Shown one piece after another: positions 8,625 to 17,597 of a stretch of DNA of 40,616 nucleotides (within the stretch, counting starts at the first letter, position 1; the number at the start of each line of letters is the position of its first letter). The notes under the pieces are model-generated. The model saw nothing but the letters and a program-made list of their open reading frames with translations, searched no databases and was not told where the DNA came from. Made by a program: the position numbers and the translations under genes. The stretch lies in NCBI GenBank assembly GCA_021324975.1, contig JAJPIA010000143.1, forward strand, positions 1 through 40,616, given 5' to 3'. This stretch comes from Bacillota bacterium. Lineage in GTDB: Bacteria > Sysuimicrobiota > Sysuimicrobiia > Sysuimicrobiales > Segetimicrobiaceae.

Positions 8625-9224
8625 TTACTGCGAGGGAGCCCGCACGGACGTGGCGATCGCTGCATGCCGCCCGAACAACCTACCAGCTCGCCCCGGAACC
8701 CCGACCTCGGGGAGGACCCACCGGTCTAGGCCATAGTACCCCGCGATACGCCACGCCAAGACGAGCCACGTCGCGAGGATGAAGAAGATAGGGTTGACGC
8801 TCACCGTACCGGCGAACAGATAGCTCGCATTCATGAATCCGCCGAAGAACGCCGCAATCCCCGTAAACAGCCCCACGATCAGCCCCAGGCCGACGAGGAG
8901 TTCACCCGCGGCCACGCCGTAGCTCCACGCCGCTGCGTGTGGCAGCACGACCTCGTGGAGGAAGCTGGCGTACCACCCTGAGACGTCGGGATGCGCGCCG
9001 CCCGTCTTTTTCAGCGCTCCGGTAACGAACCCCGCAAGCGCCACGCCGGCTCTGGGCCCGGTCCAGACGGCGCTGTGAAGCTTGTCCCACCCCTCCGTGA
9101 GCCACATGTACCCGGCATAGAGACGCACGATCAACCACAGCCATGCCATACGGGTGTCGGCAAACAAGAGCCTCGCGATCGGCGGCTCACCGACCTGCAC
9201 GGTGTGCTCGCTGTGTCGACACAT
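8625..9224 (-). CDS. DoxX/DoxD-family membrane protein
   Basis: This is a 199-residue membrane protein of the DoxX/TQO small-subunit type. The first helix (about residues 26-45) contains RLYAGYMWLTEGWDKL, and a soluble loop with WY and H-E-V-V-L-P follows. Helices then run at about 95-118 (AAGELLVGLGLIVGLFTG), 120-140 and 143-165, ending in a short basic tail. GGGAGGG sits seven bases before the ATG. Family members are linked to thiosulfate:quinone oxidoreductase or to redox and detoxification complexes, but the substrate here cannot be told. It is followed by the decayed IS110 element and lies downstream of the first molybdoenzyme gene on the same strand. Confidence 0.8.
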   Translation of the reverse strand: MCRHSEHTVQVGEPPIARLLFADTRMAWLWLIVRLYAGYMWLTEGWDKLHSAVWTGPRAGVALAGFVTGALKKTGGAHPDVSGWYASFLHEVVLPHAAAWSYGVAAGELLVGLGLIVGLFTGIAAFFGGFMNASYLFAGTVSVNPIFFILATWLVLAWRIAGYYGLDRWVLPEVGVPGRAGRLFGRHAAIATSVRAPSQ

Positions 9225-9389
9225 TGATGCACCCTCCCGTGTGCCCGCTTCGCGCGATATCGCGCCCTCTCAGGCTACACGCCCGTGTGCGTGCGGACTA
9301 TCAGTGGACGGCCTGATTTCGAGATCGTGTAACAGGCTGATATGGCCGTCCGGGAAAGGCCGACTCGGCCCGCCCGCGCACTGACGCGG

Positions 9390-9416
9390 GGGAGGGCCCT
9401 TCGGTAGAGCCCTCCC
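9390..9416 (-). terminator. Hairpin downstream of the first molybdoenzyme gene
   Basis: GGGAGGGC and GCCCTCCC form a perfect eight-base stem with an 11-base loop, 34 bases after the molybdoenzyme stop at 9451. It lacks a U-tract on the leftward transcript, so it may slow or protect the mRNA rather than terminate it intrinsically. Confidence 0.45.
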
Positions 9417-9450
9417 TCCCGTCCAGTCCAGGCGATTGCGCGCGCCCGCG

Positions 9451-11910
9451 CTATCCGGCTTTCACGGTCGGTGGCGCGTACGCGGTCACCGGCGGGGGCG
9501 CGGCCGTGTACTTCTCGACCTGTACCAGCGCGGTGTGCGCCACGTTCCCCTGGGCGAGCTTCGAGGTGCCGATGTCGAGCGTCAGCACGTTGACGCTGCC
9601 CTCCTTATCCAGCGTGGCCTGGCGCCCGGGAGCGGTGGGATCGTACCAACCGCCCTCCGGAAGGCGCACCACCTCCGGCCGCACGCGGCCCGTCACCTGG
9701 GCCGCTGCCAGGACGGCGCCGCGATCGTTGTAGATGCGCACGACGTCCCCGCTGCGGATGCCGCGAGCCGCGGCATCCGTGGGGTTGATCCACACGACCT
9801 GCCGGCTCTTCACCTTCCGTTGCGTCAGCTGCGTCGGCGTCTGGTCGAGCTGCGAGTGCAGCCGGTATGAGGGGTGCGGTGACACAAGGTGGAGCGGGTA
9901 TCGAGCCGCTTTCGCGCCGCCGAGCCATTCCGACGGCTCAAGCCAGGTCGGGTGCGCCGGGCAATCCGCATAGCCGAACCTCTCGATCGTCTCCGAGTAC
10001 AACTCGACCTTGCCCGACGGCGTCCCAAGCGGGTTCCCCGCGGGATCCTTAATAAACGCGGCATACCGCACGTATTGATTGGACGACGCCGGCGGCTGGA
10101 ACACGAGGATGCCCTTCTTCCAGAAGTCCGCAAAGGGCGGGAGACTGACACCCGCTTTGCCATTGTTCTCCCCGCCCGTGAACCAGGGCACGCCTCCGGC
10201 CGGTTTAGCGTTCGCATACGCTGTCTGGACCCACTGCAGATCGGTTCGGCCCTGCGTATACTGCGCGCGGAAGCCCAGCCGATCGGCGAGGTCGCTAAAG
10301 ATGTCGTAGTCGCCACGCGATTGCCCGACCGGCTCGATGGCCTTTACCATGGCCACCAGGTACCGGCTCGCGTAGAATCCACCCGCATCGATGTCGTTGC
10401 GCTCGACGGTTGTCGCCGCCGGGAGCACGATGTCGGCGAACTTCGCGGTGGGCGTCCACCACGGCTCGTTGACGATGATGGTCTCGGGCCGCTGCCACGC
10501 CTTGATCAGCCGGTTCGTGTCCTGATGATGGACGAACGGGTTCCCGCCGGCCCAGTAGACGAGCTTGATGTCCGGGAACGTAATCTGCTTGCCGTTGAAG
10601 TCGATTGTCTGTCCGGGCCCGAGCAGCATGTCGACGAACCGGGCGACAGGAACGCTCACGTTCACCGGGTTCTTGCCAATCCCCAACCCCGACGGCAGGG
10701 GCGCCCCCGCCGATGGCACGCCGCCGCTGCTGTAGTGATAGCTGAACCCCACCCCGCCGCCCGGCGAGCCAAACTGGCCCGTCATCGTGGCGAGGGCCAC
10801 GAGCATCCACGGCGCTTGTTCCCCGTGGTGCTGACGCTGCGGCCCCCAGCCGCTCATCAGCATGGTCCGCTGACTGCTGATGGCGCGCGCCAGGTCGACG
10901 ATCGTCCCGGCCGGGACGCCGGTGATCTTGGCGGCCCACTCGGGCGTCTTGGGCTGGTGGTCGGCGGTGCCGAGCACGTAGGCCTTGAGTCGGTCATACC
11001 CAACGGCGTACTTGGCGATAAAGTCCTCGCGGACTCGATGCTCGGTCATGAGGACATACGCCATGCTCAGCATCAAGGCTGTGTCCGTGTTCGGCCGCGG
11101 GGCGATCCACTGACCGCCGAGCGTCTCCGCGCTGTCCGTTTGGACCGGATTGACGTGGATGAACTTGATGCCGCGCTGCTTGGCCTGTGCAAAGTACGGA
11201 TACGAGAGATGATCCGGAACGACCCAGTCAATGGCGTTGGTCGTCACCGGGTCGGCGCCCCACAGCACGATGAGCTTGGTGTTGGCCAAGATCTCCGGCC
11301 ACACCGTCTGCTGCTCGTACACCTCAAGGGTGCCGAGCACGTGCGGGAGGATCACCTGGGCCGCCCCCGTGCTGTAGTCGCCGATGTCGTCGACGAAGCC
11401 ACCGTTGAGCGCGAGGAACCGCTTGAGCGCGGTCGTCGGCTTGTGAATGACGCCCGCGCTGCTCCAACCGTACGAGCCGCCGTAGATCGCCTTCGCGCCA
11501 TACTGGGCCTTCACACGCCGGAGTTCGTCCGCAACCAACTTGAGGGCCTGATCCCACGAAACTCGAACAAAGGGTTCCGCCCCGCGCTTGGTTCGGTCAC
11601 TGGCGCTGCGCTTGACGAGGAAGCTCTCACGCACCATCGGATATTGAACGCGGCTCGGCGCATACACCCACCCGGGCAACTGGTCGAGATAGCCTTTCGG
11701 CACAGGATCGAACCCGTACGGCACGGCCTCGACGAACTTGCCGTCACGGACGCGGGCGTAAAACCCACCCCAGTGCGTTGCCTGGGGAACCAAGACCTCG
11801 CCGGCGGCGAATGCCGGCTTCACCCCGCCCGGTAGCTGCCAGGGCGCCACCGCCGCCGCGGCTGCGCCGGTTCCGGCCAAGCGAATGAACTCCCGTCGGC
11901 TGATGCGCAC
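9451..11910 (-). CDS. torA: Tat-exported DMSO/TMAO reductase-family molybdoenzyme
   Basis: This 819-residue periplasmic bis-MGD molybdenum reductase resembles DorA/TorA/BisC. The GTG at 11910 has GGGAGGG upstream and is followed at once by a Tat signal (S-R-R-E-F-I-R-L, then an Ala-rich core). There is no N-terminal Fe-S Cys cluster, as in the single-cofactor DMSO reductases. IYGGSYGW (Tyr147, Trp149) lines the active site, and Ser180 in GDYSTGAAQVILPHV is the expected Mo ligand. Further family blocks are WGADPVTTN, GWGPQRQHHGEQ, YWAGGNPFVHHQD and SPHPSYRLHSQLD. It reduces an N- or S-oxide, and which one cannot be told. No TorD or cytochrome is adjacent, so it may use those of the second locus. 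Confidence 0.93.
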   Translation of the reverse strand: MRISRREFIRLAGTGAAAAAVAPWQLPGGVKPAFAAGEVLVPQATHWGGFYARVRDGKFVEAVPYGFDPVPKGYLDQLPGWVYAPSRVQYPMVRESFLVKRSASDRTKRGAEPFVRVSWDQALKLVADELRRVKAQYGAKAIYGGSYGWSSAGVIHKPTTALKRFLALNGGFVDDIGDYSTGAAQVILPHVLGTLEVYEQQTVWPEILANTKLIVLWGADPVTTNAIDWVVPDHLSYPYFAQAKQRGIKFIHVNPVQTDSAETLGGQWIAPRPNTDTALMLSMAYVLMTEHRVREDFIAKYAVGYDRLKAYVLGTADHQPKTPEWAAKITGVPAGTIVDLARAISSQRTMLMSGWGPQRQHHGEQAPWMLVALATMTGQFGSPGGGVGFSYHYSSGGVPSAGAPLPSGLGIGKNPVNVSVPVARFVDMLLGPGQTIDFNGKQITFPDIKLVYWAGGNPFVHHQDTNRLIKAWQRPETIIVNEPWWTPTAKFADIVLPAATTVERNDIDAGGFYASRYLVAMVKAIEPVGQSRGDYDIFSDLADRLGFRAQYTQGRTDLQWVQTAYANAKPAGGVPWFTGGENNGKAGVSLPPFADFWKKGILVFQPPASSNQYVRYAAFIKDPAGNPLGTPSGKVELYSETIERFGYADCPAHPTWLEPSEWLGGAKAARYPLHLVSPHPSYRLHSQLDQTPTQLTQRKVKSRQVVWINPTDAAARGIRSGDVVRIYNDRGAVLAAAQVTGRVRPEVVRLPEGGWYDPTAPGRQATLDKEGSVNVLTLDIGTSKLAQGNVAHTALVQVEKYTAAPPPVTAYAPPTVKAG

Positions 11911-12167
11911 ACTCGATCCCTCCCTATGCTCACGTACAGCACGATCGTATCCTCCCTGAGCATACTGAGCACCGGATCCGTCCAACAATCGGGCCGCGGC
12001 CGTATTCTGAGCTCATGCGCGCAGGTGCGGTGCACCGATCAACGAAATACGCGGTGAGTCAGCAAGAGAGCACCGGGGAACGGTGTGGATCGGCGACGAG
12101 GCTCATCGGGTCCTGACAGGCGTCCGATCACAGCACAAGCGCATCGTGGCTCGAGAGGAGGACCTTT

Positions 12168-12494
12168 ATGACGGGTTTGCCTGCCGCATACGAGGAGTTC
12201 AAGCGAGCGTATCCCGCGATGTGGGAGGCCTACGATCGCCTCGGCGCCACCGCCCACAGCGCCGGCCCGTTGGACGAGAAGGCACGGGCCCTCGTCAAGC
12301 TCGGCATGGCCATCGGCCGGCAGATGGAGGGCGCCACGCACGCACATGTCAGGCTCGCCCTGCGGTCAGGTGCCAGTCCCGACGAAATCCGCCACGTAGT
12401 CGTGCTGGCCGTCACGACGCTCGGATTCCCAGCGATGATGACGGTGCGCACCTGGGTGGAAGAGGCCCTGTCGGCGCCGCAGACGACCAGGTAG
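12168..12494 (+). CDS. Carboxymuconolactone decarboxylase/AhpD-like protein
   Basis: The 108-residue product is a single CMD domain with ALVKLGMAIGRQMEGATHAH and then ALRSGASPDEIRHVVVLAVT. The C-x2-C peroxidatic pair of true AhpD is absent: Glu54, His58 and His60 occupy the region. It is therefore a CMD-fold protein without the AhpD disulphide chemistry, and its substrate is unknown. GGAGG lies a few bases before the ATG. It is divergent from the molybdoenzyme gene across a 257-base spacer and converges on the frameshifted universal stress gene. Confidence 0.85.
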   Translation: MTGLPAAYEEFKRAYPAMWEAYDRLGATAHSAGPLDEKARALVKLGMAIGRQMEGATHAHVRLALRSGASPDEIRHVVVLAVTTLGFPAMMTVRTWVEEALSAPQTTR

Positions 12495-12574
12495 CCTCGG
12501 CCCACTTCGCCGTGTGGCCGGCCGGCGGCTGGGTCTTTGGCTGTCGGCCGTCGCGCTGCGGTCATGCCTTCGCT

Positions 12575-13008
12575 CTACTTCACGACAAGCACAGGGATGT
12601 GGGCCGCGTGCAGCACGCGCTCGCTGACGCTCCCGAGGATCAGGCCGCCGATTCGACCGCGGCCGCGGCTCCCGACGATGATCATGTCCGCCCGGCCTCC
12701 TGGGCCGTCTTGACGATCTCAGTGGCCGGGTCTCCTTTCCGATACGCGGTGGCGACGGCGACGCCCGTGCCGTCGAACTCCCGCCTCGTTTGATCGAGTA
12801 TCGCCCGCGCGGCCTCTGCCAGCCCCTGCTCAATGATCTTGAGATCGACGATCATGTCACCGGCCACCCCTCCCATCGCCAACGTGGACACGTGCCCGAC
12901 CGTAATCAAAAGCACCTCGCTCTTGGACAACTCGCGAGTCAAGCGCGCAGTCAGCGACGCCGCGCGAATGGCGTGCGCTGACCCGTCGGTTGCCACAACG
13001 AGTTTCAT
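12575..13008 (-). pseudogene. Universal stress protein with one frameshift
   Basis: The ATG at 13008 starts MKLVVATDGSAHAIRAASLT, the UspA opening with the ATP-site Asp. The frame is lost after KTAQEAG near 12690. One base off, it continues as DMIIVGSRGRGRIGGLILGS, the G-x2-G-x9-G-S ATP-binding motif, then HAAHIPVLVVK and a stop at 12575. The intact paralogue at 21128-21565 aligns along its whole length and shows the frame expected here. The break lies in a G-rich run, so either a real mutation or a sequencing slip is possible. It sits 87 bases downstream of the metal ATPase. Confidence 0.85.
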
Positions 13009-13095
13009 GACGACTCCTCCCTTTGCCTAACCTCACCGAATTCGTTCGAGGCCGGGATTGTGGTGCGTTTCGATCCGTCAGGCACGGCAAACCGC

Positions 13096-15144
13096 TTACG
13101 CAGCCCGAGGCGCCTTGAGGCGCTGCTTGATCATAGCCGGAGTAGATTGGACCGAACGATAACCCAACAAGCGAAGCCCGTTCAAGATGACAATGACCGT
13201 GCTCCCTTCGTGCCCGACCACGCCTAGCGCCAGCCGCAAGCCGACCCCGAGGACGAGCGTCACGAGCAGGGCGACCACCGTGAGTGCAAACGTGAGATTT
13301 TGAACGATCACGCGGCGCGCTCGACGGCTGAGACCGATTGCATACGCGAGTCGGGTCAGATCGTCGCTCATGAGCACAACGTCCGCGGTCTCCATCGCGG
13401 CGTCGGTGCCGGCGGCGCCCATCGCGATGCCGACGGACGCCGCCGCCAGTGCGGGCGCGTCGTTCACGCCGTCGCCGACCATGGCCACGGGACCGAGCTG
13501 CTCCAGCCCTTCGACGGCGCGAACTTTGTGTTCGGGCAGCAGGTCCCCACGGGCCTCATCGAGCTGCAGTTGCGCGGCAACCGCGCGCACCGCCTGCGCG
13601 TGATCTCCGGACAGCGCGACGAGGCGCCTGATCCCGAGGTCTCTCAAGGCCTGGATGGCAGCGCCAGCCCGCGGGCGCACGGCGTCAGCGAGTGCGATGA
13701 TGCCGCGGAGGCGGGTATCGCCGACGAGGATCGGCGTCTTACCAGCCTCACGGAGCGCGGCCAGCGATGCATGTGCACTGTCGGATACCGGCACTCCTTC
13801 TTCAGCGAAAAACACCTCATTGCCAACGCGCACGGTACGGCCACCAACCATACCGCGCACGCCACGCCCGGTGACGGCCTCGAACGTGTCTGGCACCCGC
13901 GGCGCGATGCCGCGTACACGGCACACGGCGACCACGGCATCCGCCAACGCGTGCTCCGACCGTTGCTCCAGGGCCGCGGCCGCCGCTAGCACGGCGTTGG
14001 CATTGCCTTCCACCGGGATGACGTCCGTCACGACCGGACGGCCCACGGTGAGCGTACCGGTCTTGTCGAACACCACCGCCGCAACCGAGCCGAGCCGTTC
14101 GAGATGCGCCCCACCTTTGAACAGGACGCCGTGGCGGGCCGCGTTGGCGATGGCCGACAGCACCGTAGCCGGCGTCGAGATCACAACCGCGCACGGGGAC
14201 GCGACCACGAGGAGCGTAATGGCGCGATACAAGGCGGAGCCGGTCGCAGCGCCGCTCCCGGCCAACGTCACGTACGTGATCGCCGCAGCGACGATCACGC
14301 CGAGTGCGTATACTTGACCGAACCGATCGATGAGGCGCTGCGCGGGAGCCTTGACGGCTTGGGTTTCCTCGACCATGGCGATGATACGGGCGAGCGTCGT
14401 GTCCTGGGGGCCGCGCGTCACTTGTACCTCGATACTTCCACGTTCGTTGATGGTGCCGGCGAACACCCTGGAGCCGGGCGCGACGTCGACGGGGATCGCT
14501 TCGCCGGTGATCGTAGATTGGTCCACGCTTGAAGTGCCATGGACGACGATCCCATCCGCGGCCAGCCGCTCTCCCGGCCGAACGATCACGATGTCCCCGA
14601 TCTCGAGTGTACCGGCGGCGACGAGCACCTGCCCGTCTCCGCGGCGGACAAGCGCTTCGGCGGGGCGCAGCGTCATGAGCGCGCGGATCGCGCCGCGCGT
14701 ACGTCCCATGACATAAAACTCCAGGGCGTTACTGGTCGAAAACAGCACGAGGAGCACCGCGCCTTCGGTCCAGGAGCCGAGGTACGCGGCTCCGGTCGCG
14801 GCGACCAACATCAGCACATTGACGTCGACCCGGCGCTGCCGAAGGGCTCGCCACGCGACGAGCGCGCTCCCCGTACCGCCCGCCAGATAGGAGGCGACGT
14901 AGAGCATGAGGGCACCGTGTGGGACCGCCGTGTCGATTGCGCGCCCGGCGCCCAGAAAGAGCGCACACAACACAGGCTGCGCACCGGGGAGAAGCCGCGC
15001 GGCGCGATGGAACAGCCCCGTCGACCAGCCAAGTTCGCCGGACAACGGTTTCCCGCGCGGTGTTCTCCCGACAGATGGGCGTCCGCCGCCGGGGCCGTCC
15101 TGCCGGGCCGAAGCTTCTCGACTTGCGGACAATGCGGGTTGCAT
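13096..15144 (-). CDS. P1B-4-type heavy-metal-transporting ATPase
   Basis: This 682-residue P-type ATPase has the actuator motif TGE (212-215), the transmembrane metal site S-P-C at 316-318, the phosphorylation site DKTGT at 360-364, GDGVND before the last helices, and HEGST at 645-649 in the final helix. The pair of S-P-C and H-E-G-S-T defines the P1B-4 group (CoaT/CtpD/CzcP), usually exporters of Co, Fe, Zn or Ni. No heavy-metal-associated N-terminal domain is seen. The ATG at 15144 follows GGGGGG. A short open frame just upstream in another phase makes the start slightly uncertain. A 55-residue membrane protein precedes it and a universal stress gene follows. Confidence 0.92.
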   Translation of the reverse strand: MQPALSASREASARQDGPGGGRPSVGRTPRGKPLSGELGWSTGLFHRAARLLPGAQPVLCALFLGAGRAIDTAVPHGALMLYVASYLAGGTGSALVAWRALRQRRVDVNVLMLVAATGAAYLGSWTEGAVLLVLFSTSNALEFYVMGRTRGAIRALMTLRPAEALVRRGDGQVLVAAGTLEIGDIVIVRPGERLAADGIVVHGTSSVDQSTITGEAIPVDVAPGSRVFAGTINERGSIEVQVTRGPQDTTLARIIAMVEETQAVKAPAQRLIDRFGQVYALGVIVAAAITYVTLAGSGAATGSALYRAITLLVVASPCAVVISTPATVLSAIANAARHGVLFKGGAHLERLGSVAAVVFDKTGTLTVGRPVVTDVIPVEGNANAVLAAAAALEQRSEHALADAVVAVCRVRGIAPRVPDTFEAVTGRGVRGMVGGRTVRVGNEVFFAEEGVPVSDSAHASLAALREAGKTPILVGDTRLRGIIALADAVRPRAGAAIQALRDLGIRRLVALSGDHAQAVRAVAAQLQLDEARGDLLPEHKVRAVEGLEQLGPVAMVGDGVNDAPALAAASVGIAMGAAGTDAAMETADVVLMSDDLTRLAYAIGLSRRARRVIVQNLTFALTVVALLVTLVLGVGLRLALGVVGHEGSTVIVILNGLRLLGYRSVQSTPAMIKQRLKAPRAA

Positions 15145-15241
15145 CCGCGCCCCCCAAGAAGGACTTGTACAGCGCCTCGACTGCCCCGTCGATCACTCCC
15201 AAACGACGTGGGTCCGGGCGCCTTGCCTTACCTCCCCTCCC

Positions 15242-15409
15242 TCACGGAGCCGGCCGGCTGACGGCTACACCCAGGTAGTATGGCCACACCACGATCGCAA
15301 GCACGGCCTTCCAAAATGCGAGGTGGAGGAATCCGATCGTAAACAGCCATCCCGCGATCCACAATAGCCCCAGCGACCCCGGTGCCGGGTCGACCGTCGC
15401 CTTCCCCAT
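15242..15409 (-). CDS. 55-residue two-helix membrane protein
   Basis: The ATG at 15409 is preceded by GGGAGG with eight bases of spacing. The product opens MGKATVDPAPGS, then has a helix LLWIAGWLFTIGFLHL, a central Lys, a second helix AVLAIVVWPYYLGVAV and the tail SRPAP. The Trp/Tyr placement and the W-P-Y-Y-L-G motif look like a real membrane protein rather than chance coding. It lies 97 bases upstream of the P1B-4 ATPase on the same strand and may be a small partner or regulator of that pump. The family is not recognised. Confidence 0.6.
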   Translation of the reverse strand: MGKATVDPAPGSLGLLWIAGWLFTIGFLHLAFWKAVLAIVVWPYYLGVAVSRPAP

Positions 15410-15595
15410 GACATCTGCCTCCCGTTGAGAACAGGACCATGCCTCCCTGAGAATCTCCCCACAGCGCCACTGCTACCCTGTCCACGAACGTTTACCGCCA
15501 ATATCCGGTGCTCGCCCGATACAATGACGGTTCAATGCGCTTTATGGTCTCGTTGGATCGCCTTGCGGTATTCTTATCGGGAGGCGAGAAAGCTG

Positions 15596-15898
15596 ATGGG
15601 CGACGAGAGCAAGCCCAAGACATTCCTAGTCGCCACGGCGAAAGATGGCCGCCTCCGGTTCCCAGGACTATCGTCGTCGGGACCATGGGACCCGAGGCGC
15701 TTAACCTACGTGACCCTTCAAGCTGAACACAACCTTCGAACTCGTGACATCCTGGAACGAAGGTGGACCGTGCTGAACGCTGAGGAACTCGATCACGTTC
15801 TTGTCGTGTCGCACGGCATTTCGGCCTGCATCAGCCTGTTGATCGGTGAGGCTCTGCTCGACCATGCCCACAAGAAATGGGAGAGACGAACGTCATGA
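15596..15898 (+). CDS. Hypothetical protein
   Basis: This is a 100-residue open frame starting MGDESKPKTFLVATAKDGRL and containing DHVLVVSHGISACISLLIGE. GGGAGG lies 11 bases before the ATG. I recognise no family, and codon quality is only moderate. It lies between two leftward genes and could be a degraded or chance frame. Confidence 0.3.
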   Translation: MGDESKPKTFLVATAKDGRLRFPGLSSSGPWDPRRLTYVTLQAEHNLRTRDILERRWTVLNAEELDHVLVVSHGISACISLLIGEALLDHAHKKWERRTS

Positions 15899-15925
15899 GG
15901 ACGCACTGGTAGGCTCGGCGCGGCG

Positions 15926-17278
15926 CTACGAGATGCGCCGGCCCCACTGGAACGGAAGCCGCCCTGATAGCACGGACGGAATCCATCGGTACGCCAGCAT
16001 GTAAGCGAGTGCGAGCGCCGACAACGTCATCACGACCGCCCCTACCTGGACCATTGATGTGGCACGCTCCCAAATGCCAATGGTGACGAGCAGCACGCCG
16101 GCATTGCTCGACCAGAATACCCCGTCGCCGACGCGTGGTCTGTACAGATTGGGGTTGTGAGGGATCGTCGGCATGTCTTGAAGGGTTGCGCGATAATACC
16201 ACATGAGGAACGGCGTGATCTTGTACAACTGCCCGATCATTGCTTGGGTTACCCATCCGAGCAGAAATAGCACGACAACACACTCGCCGAGCCGGTCGGG
16301 CGGGTCGCTGCGCATCGGCCAGATCCCCCAGCCCGCGGCAACACCTCCCAAGGCGGCTGAGTAGGCGGCCACGGCGTACCAGTGGCTGACGTTCAGGTCC
16401 CCGGCGCGCCTTCGGCGACGGCGGAGGACATGCACGATCTCCGAACCGAACAACAGCAACGCAGCCGATGCCAGGAATGCTGCGACGCGGAACGCCCAGT
16501 CGACTTTTGCAGCCACGCCAGCGAAGATCGCGAAGATGGCGCACATCACCAACAACAGAATGGCCAGGCCTCGGTGCCCGCTTGCGACCCGCGCCCCGTG
16601 TATCAGCGGGACCACTCGATAGAACGTGCCCACGACCATGAGGCCGAACCAGCCTCCCAGGCCGAGGGTAAGGTGCACCACGACGCCGCGATGCTCCGCC
16701 AGGAGCCCCGGCCAAAATTCCCGCCACAGGTTCAACGCGAGCACGGTGCCCCACAGCACCACGAGCCCGAAGCACGCAAACGCGACCGGCAGGTGCGCCG
16801 GCATGGCCGCCGTCGGTCGCGCAGTCCGCCCAGTCCACAGGATCAATACCACAAACCACAAAGAGGCGAGAGCGACGCCCGCTCCCCCGGCTGCGGCCGC
16901 AGTGAGTTGACCTCGCGTAAAGCCGATGACGATCAGCAGCGCTCCGAGGGTGAACACCCCGTACTGGTACGGAAGCGTTGCTTCGCCTCGAATCCGAGCG
17001 CCGAGAAGAGCAGGAGCCATCTGGGCGGCCGCGCCCATGATCATCATGGTGACCCACCCGAGCGTCGCCACGTGCGTGCTCGCGAGGACCGGGAGGGTTT
17101 CCCACGCGCCTCTGGCCAGAGAGCCGGCCACGGAAATGAGGAACAACCCGAGCGCCGGCAACGCCACCCCGATCGCCGTCCACGTAAACCAACTCCCGAG
17201 GGTGAACACGAGCGGCCCGCCTGCGCCGCTCGCGATCGCGGGCTTAGAACGCGGCTCCGCTGCCATCGGTTTCGCCAT
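15926..17278 (-). CDS. Twelve-helix membrane protein of the heme-copper-oxidase-like/NnrS-like type
   Basis: This 450-residue integral membrane protein has about twelve hydrophobic segments. Histidines lie at helix edges: His69 in ASTHVATLGWVTMMIMGA, His196 and His202 in EHRGVVVHLTLGLGGWFGLM, and His227 in YRVVPLIHG. The last block and YKITPFLMWYYR resemble a family of COX1-like proteins, often found near NO-related genes, that lack the full catalytic His set. Heme binding is an inference. The ATG at 17278 has only a weak GGGATG upstream, and Met5 is an alternative. The gene stands alone, with a 319-base spacer toward the divergent zinc-finger gene. Confidence 0.75.
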   Translation of the reverse strand: MAKPMAAEPRSKPAIASGAGGPLVFTLGSWFTWTAIGVALPALGLFLISVAGSLARGAWETLPVLASTHVATLGWVTMMIMGAAAQMAPALLGARIRGEATLPYQYGVFTLGALLIVIGFTRGQLTAAAAGGAGVALASLWFVVLILWTGRTARPTAAMPAHLPVAFACFGLVVLWGTVLALNLWREFWPGLLAEHRGVVVHLTLGLGGWFGLMVVGTFYRVVPLIHGARVASGHRGLAILLLVMCAIFAIFAGVAAKVDWAFRVAAFLASAALLLFGSEIVHVLRRRRRRAGDLNVSHWYAVAAYSAALGGVAAGWGIWPMRSDPPDRLGECVVVLFLLGWVTQAMIGQLYKITPFLMWYYRATLQDMPTIPHNPNLYRPRVGDGVFWSSNAGVLLVTIGIWERATSMVQVGAVVMTLSALALAYMLAYRWIPSVLSGRLPFQWGRRIS

Positions 17279-17597
17279 ATGCGATCATCCCGATCCCGGT
17301 ACTGGTCGGTTTGGCGCTTGGACAGCGTTGGGGCAATCCCCTTGGCCTGGGCGCACTGCGCTGCTCCTTGTTCGGGCCGTTGGCAATGATCGATACGCCG
17401 GCCGGAAGAGGCAGAAATGCGTCGGAAGTGAAAACGGCGACAGAGGCCACGGGAGGCACGGTGAACGCTGGCAGATCGGGCCGTCGTCCGATACCGTGCG
17501 GACTTGAGACGAGGTATCTTCTTAGTGAAGGATTAGTCCAAATCTGCCAACGAGCAAAACGTGGCAGTGTTGGGCACGAAAGGACGGGGGAGCGCTC
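17279..17597. other. Gene-free divergent spacer
   Basis: I see no convincing gene or stable hairpin between the leftward membrane protein and the rightward zinc-finger gene. The stretch should hold the promoters for both. A rightward open frame beginning at 17311 overlaps the zinc-finger gene in another phase and has no family resemblance. Confidence 0.5.

Noticed and set aside
9889-11835. Long open frame of 648 codons on the rightward strand
   Set aside because: It is antisense to the intact molybdoenzyme, has an Arg/Asp/Val-rich composition typical of GC-rich shadows, and shows no family motif or ribosome-binding site.
15831-17192. Leftward frame of 453 codons overlapping the membrane protein gene
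   Set aside because: It is the same strand in another phase, rich in Arg and Gly, and does not form helices.
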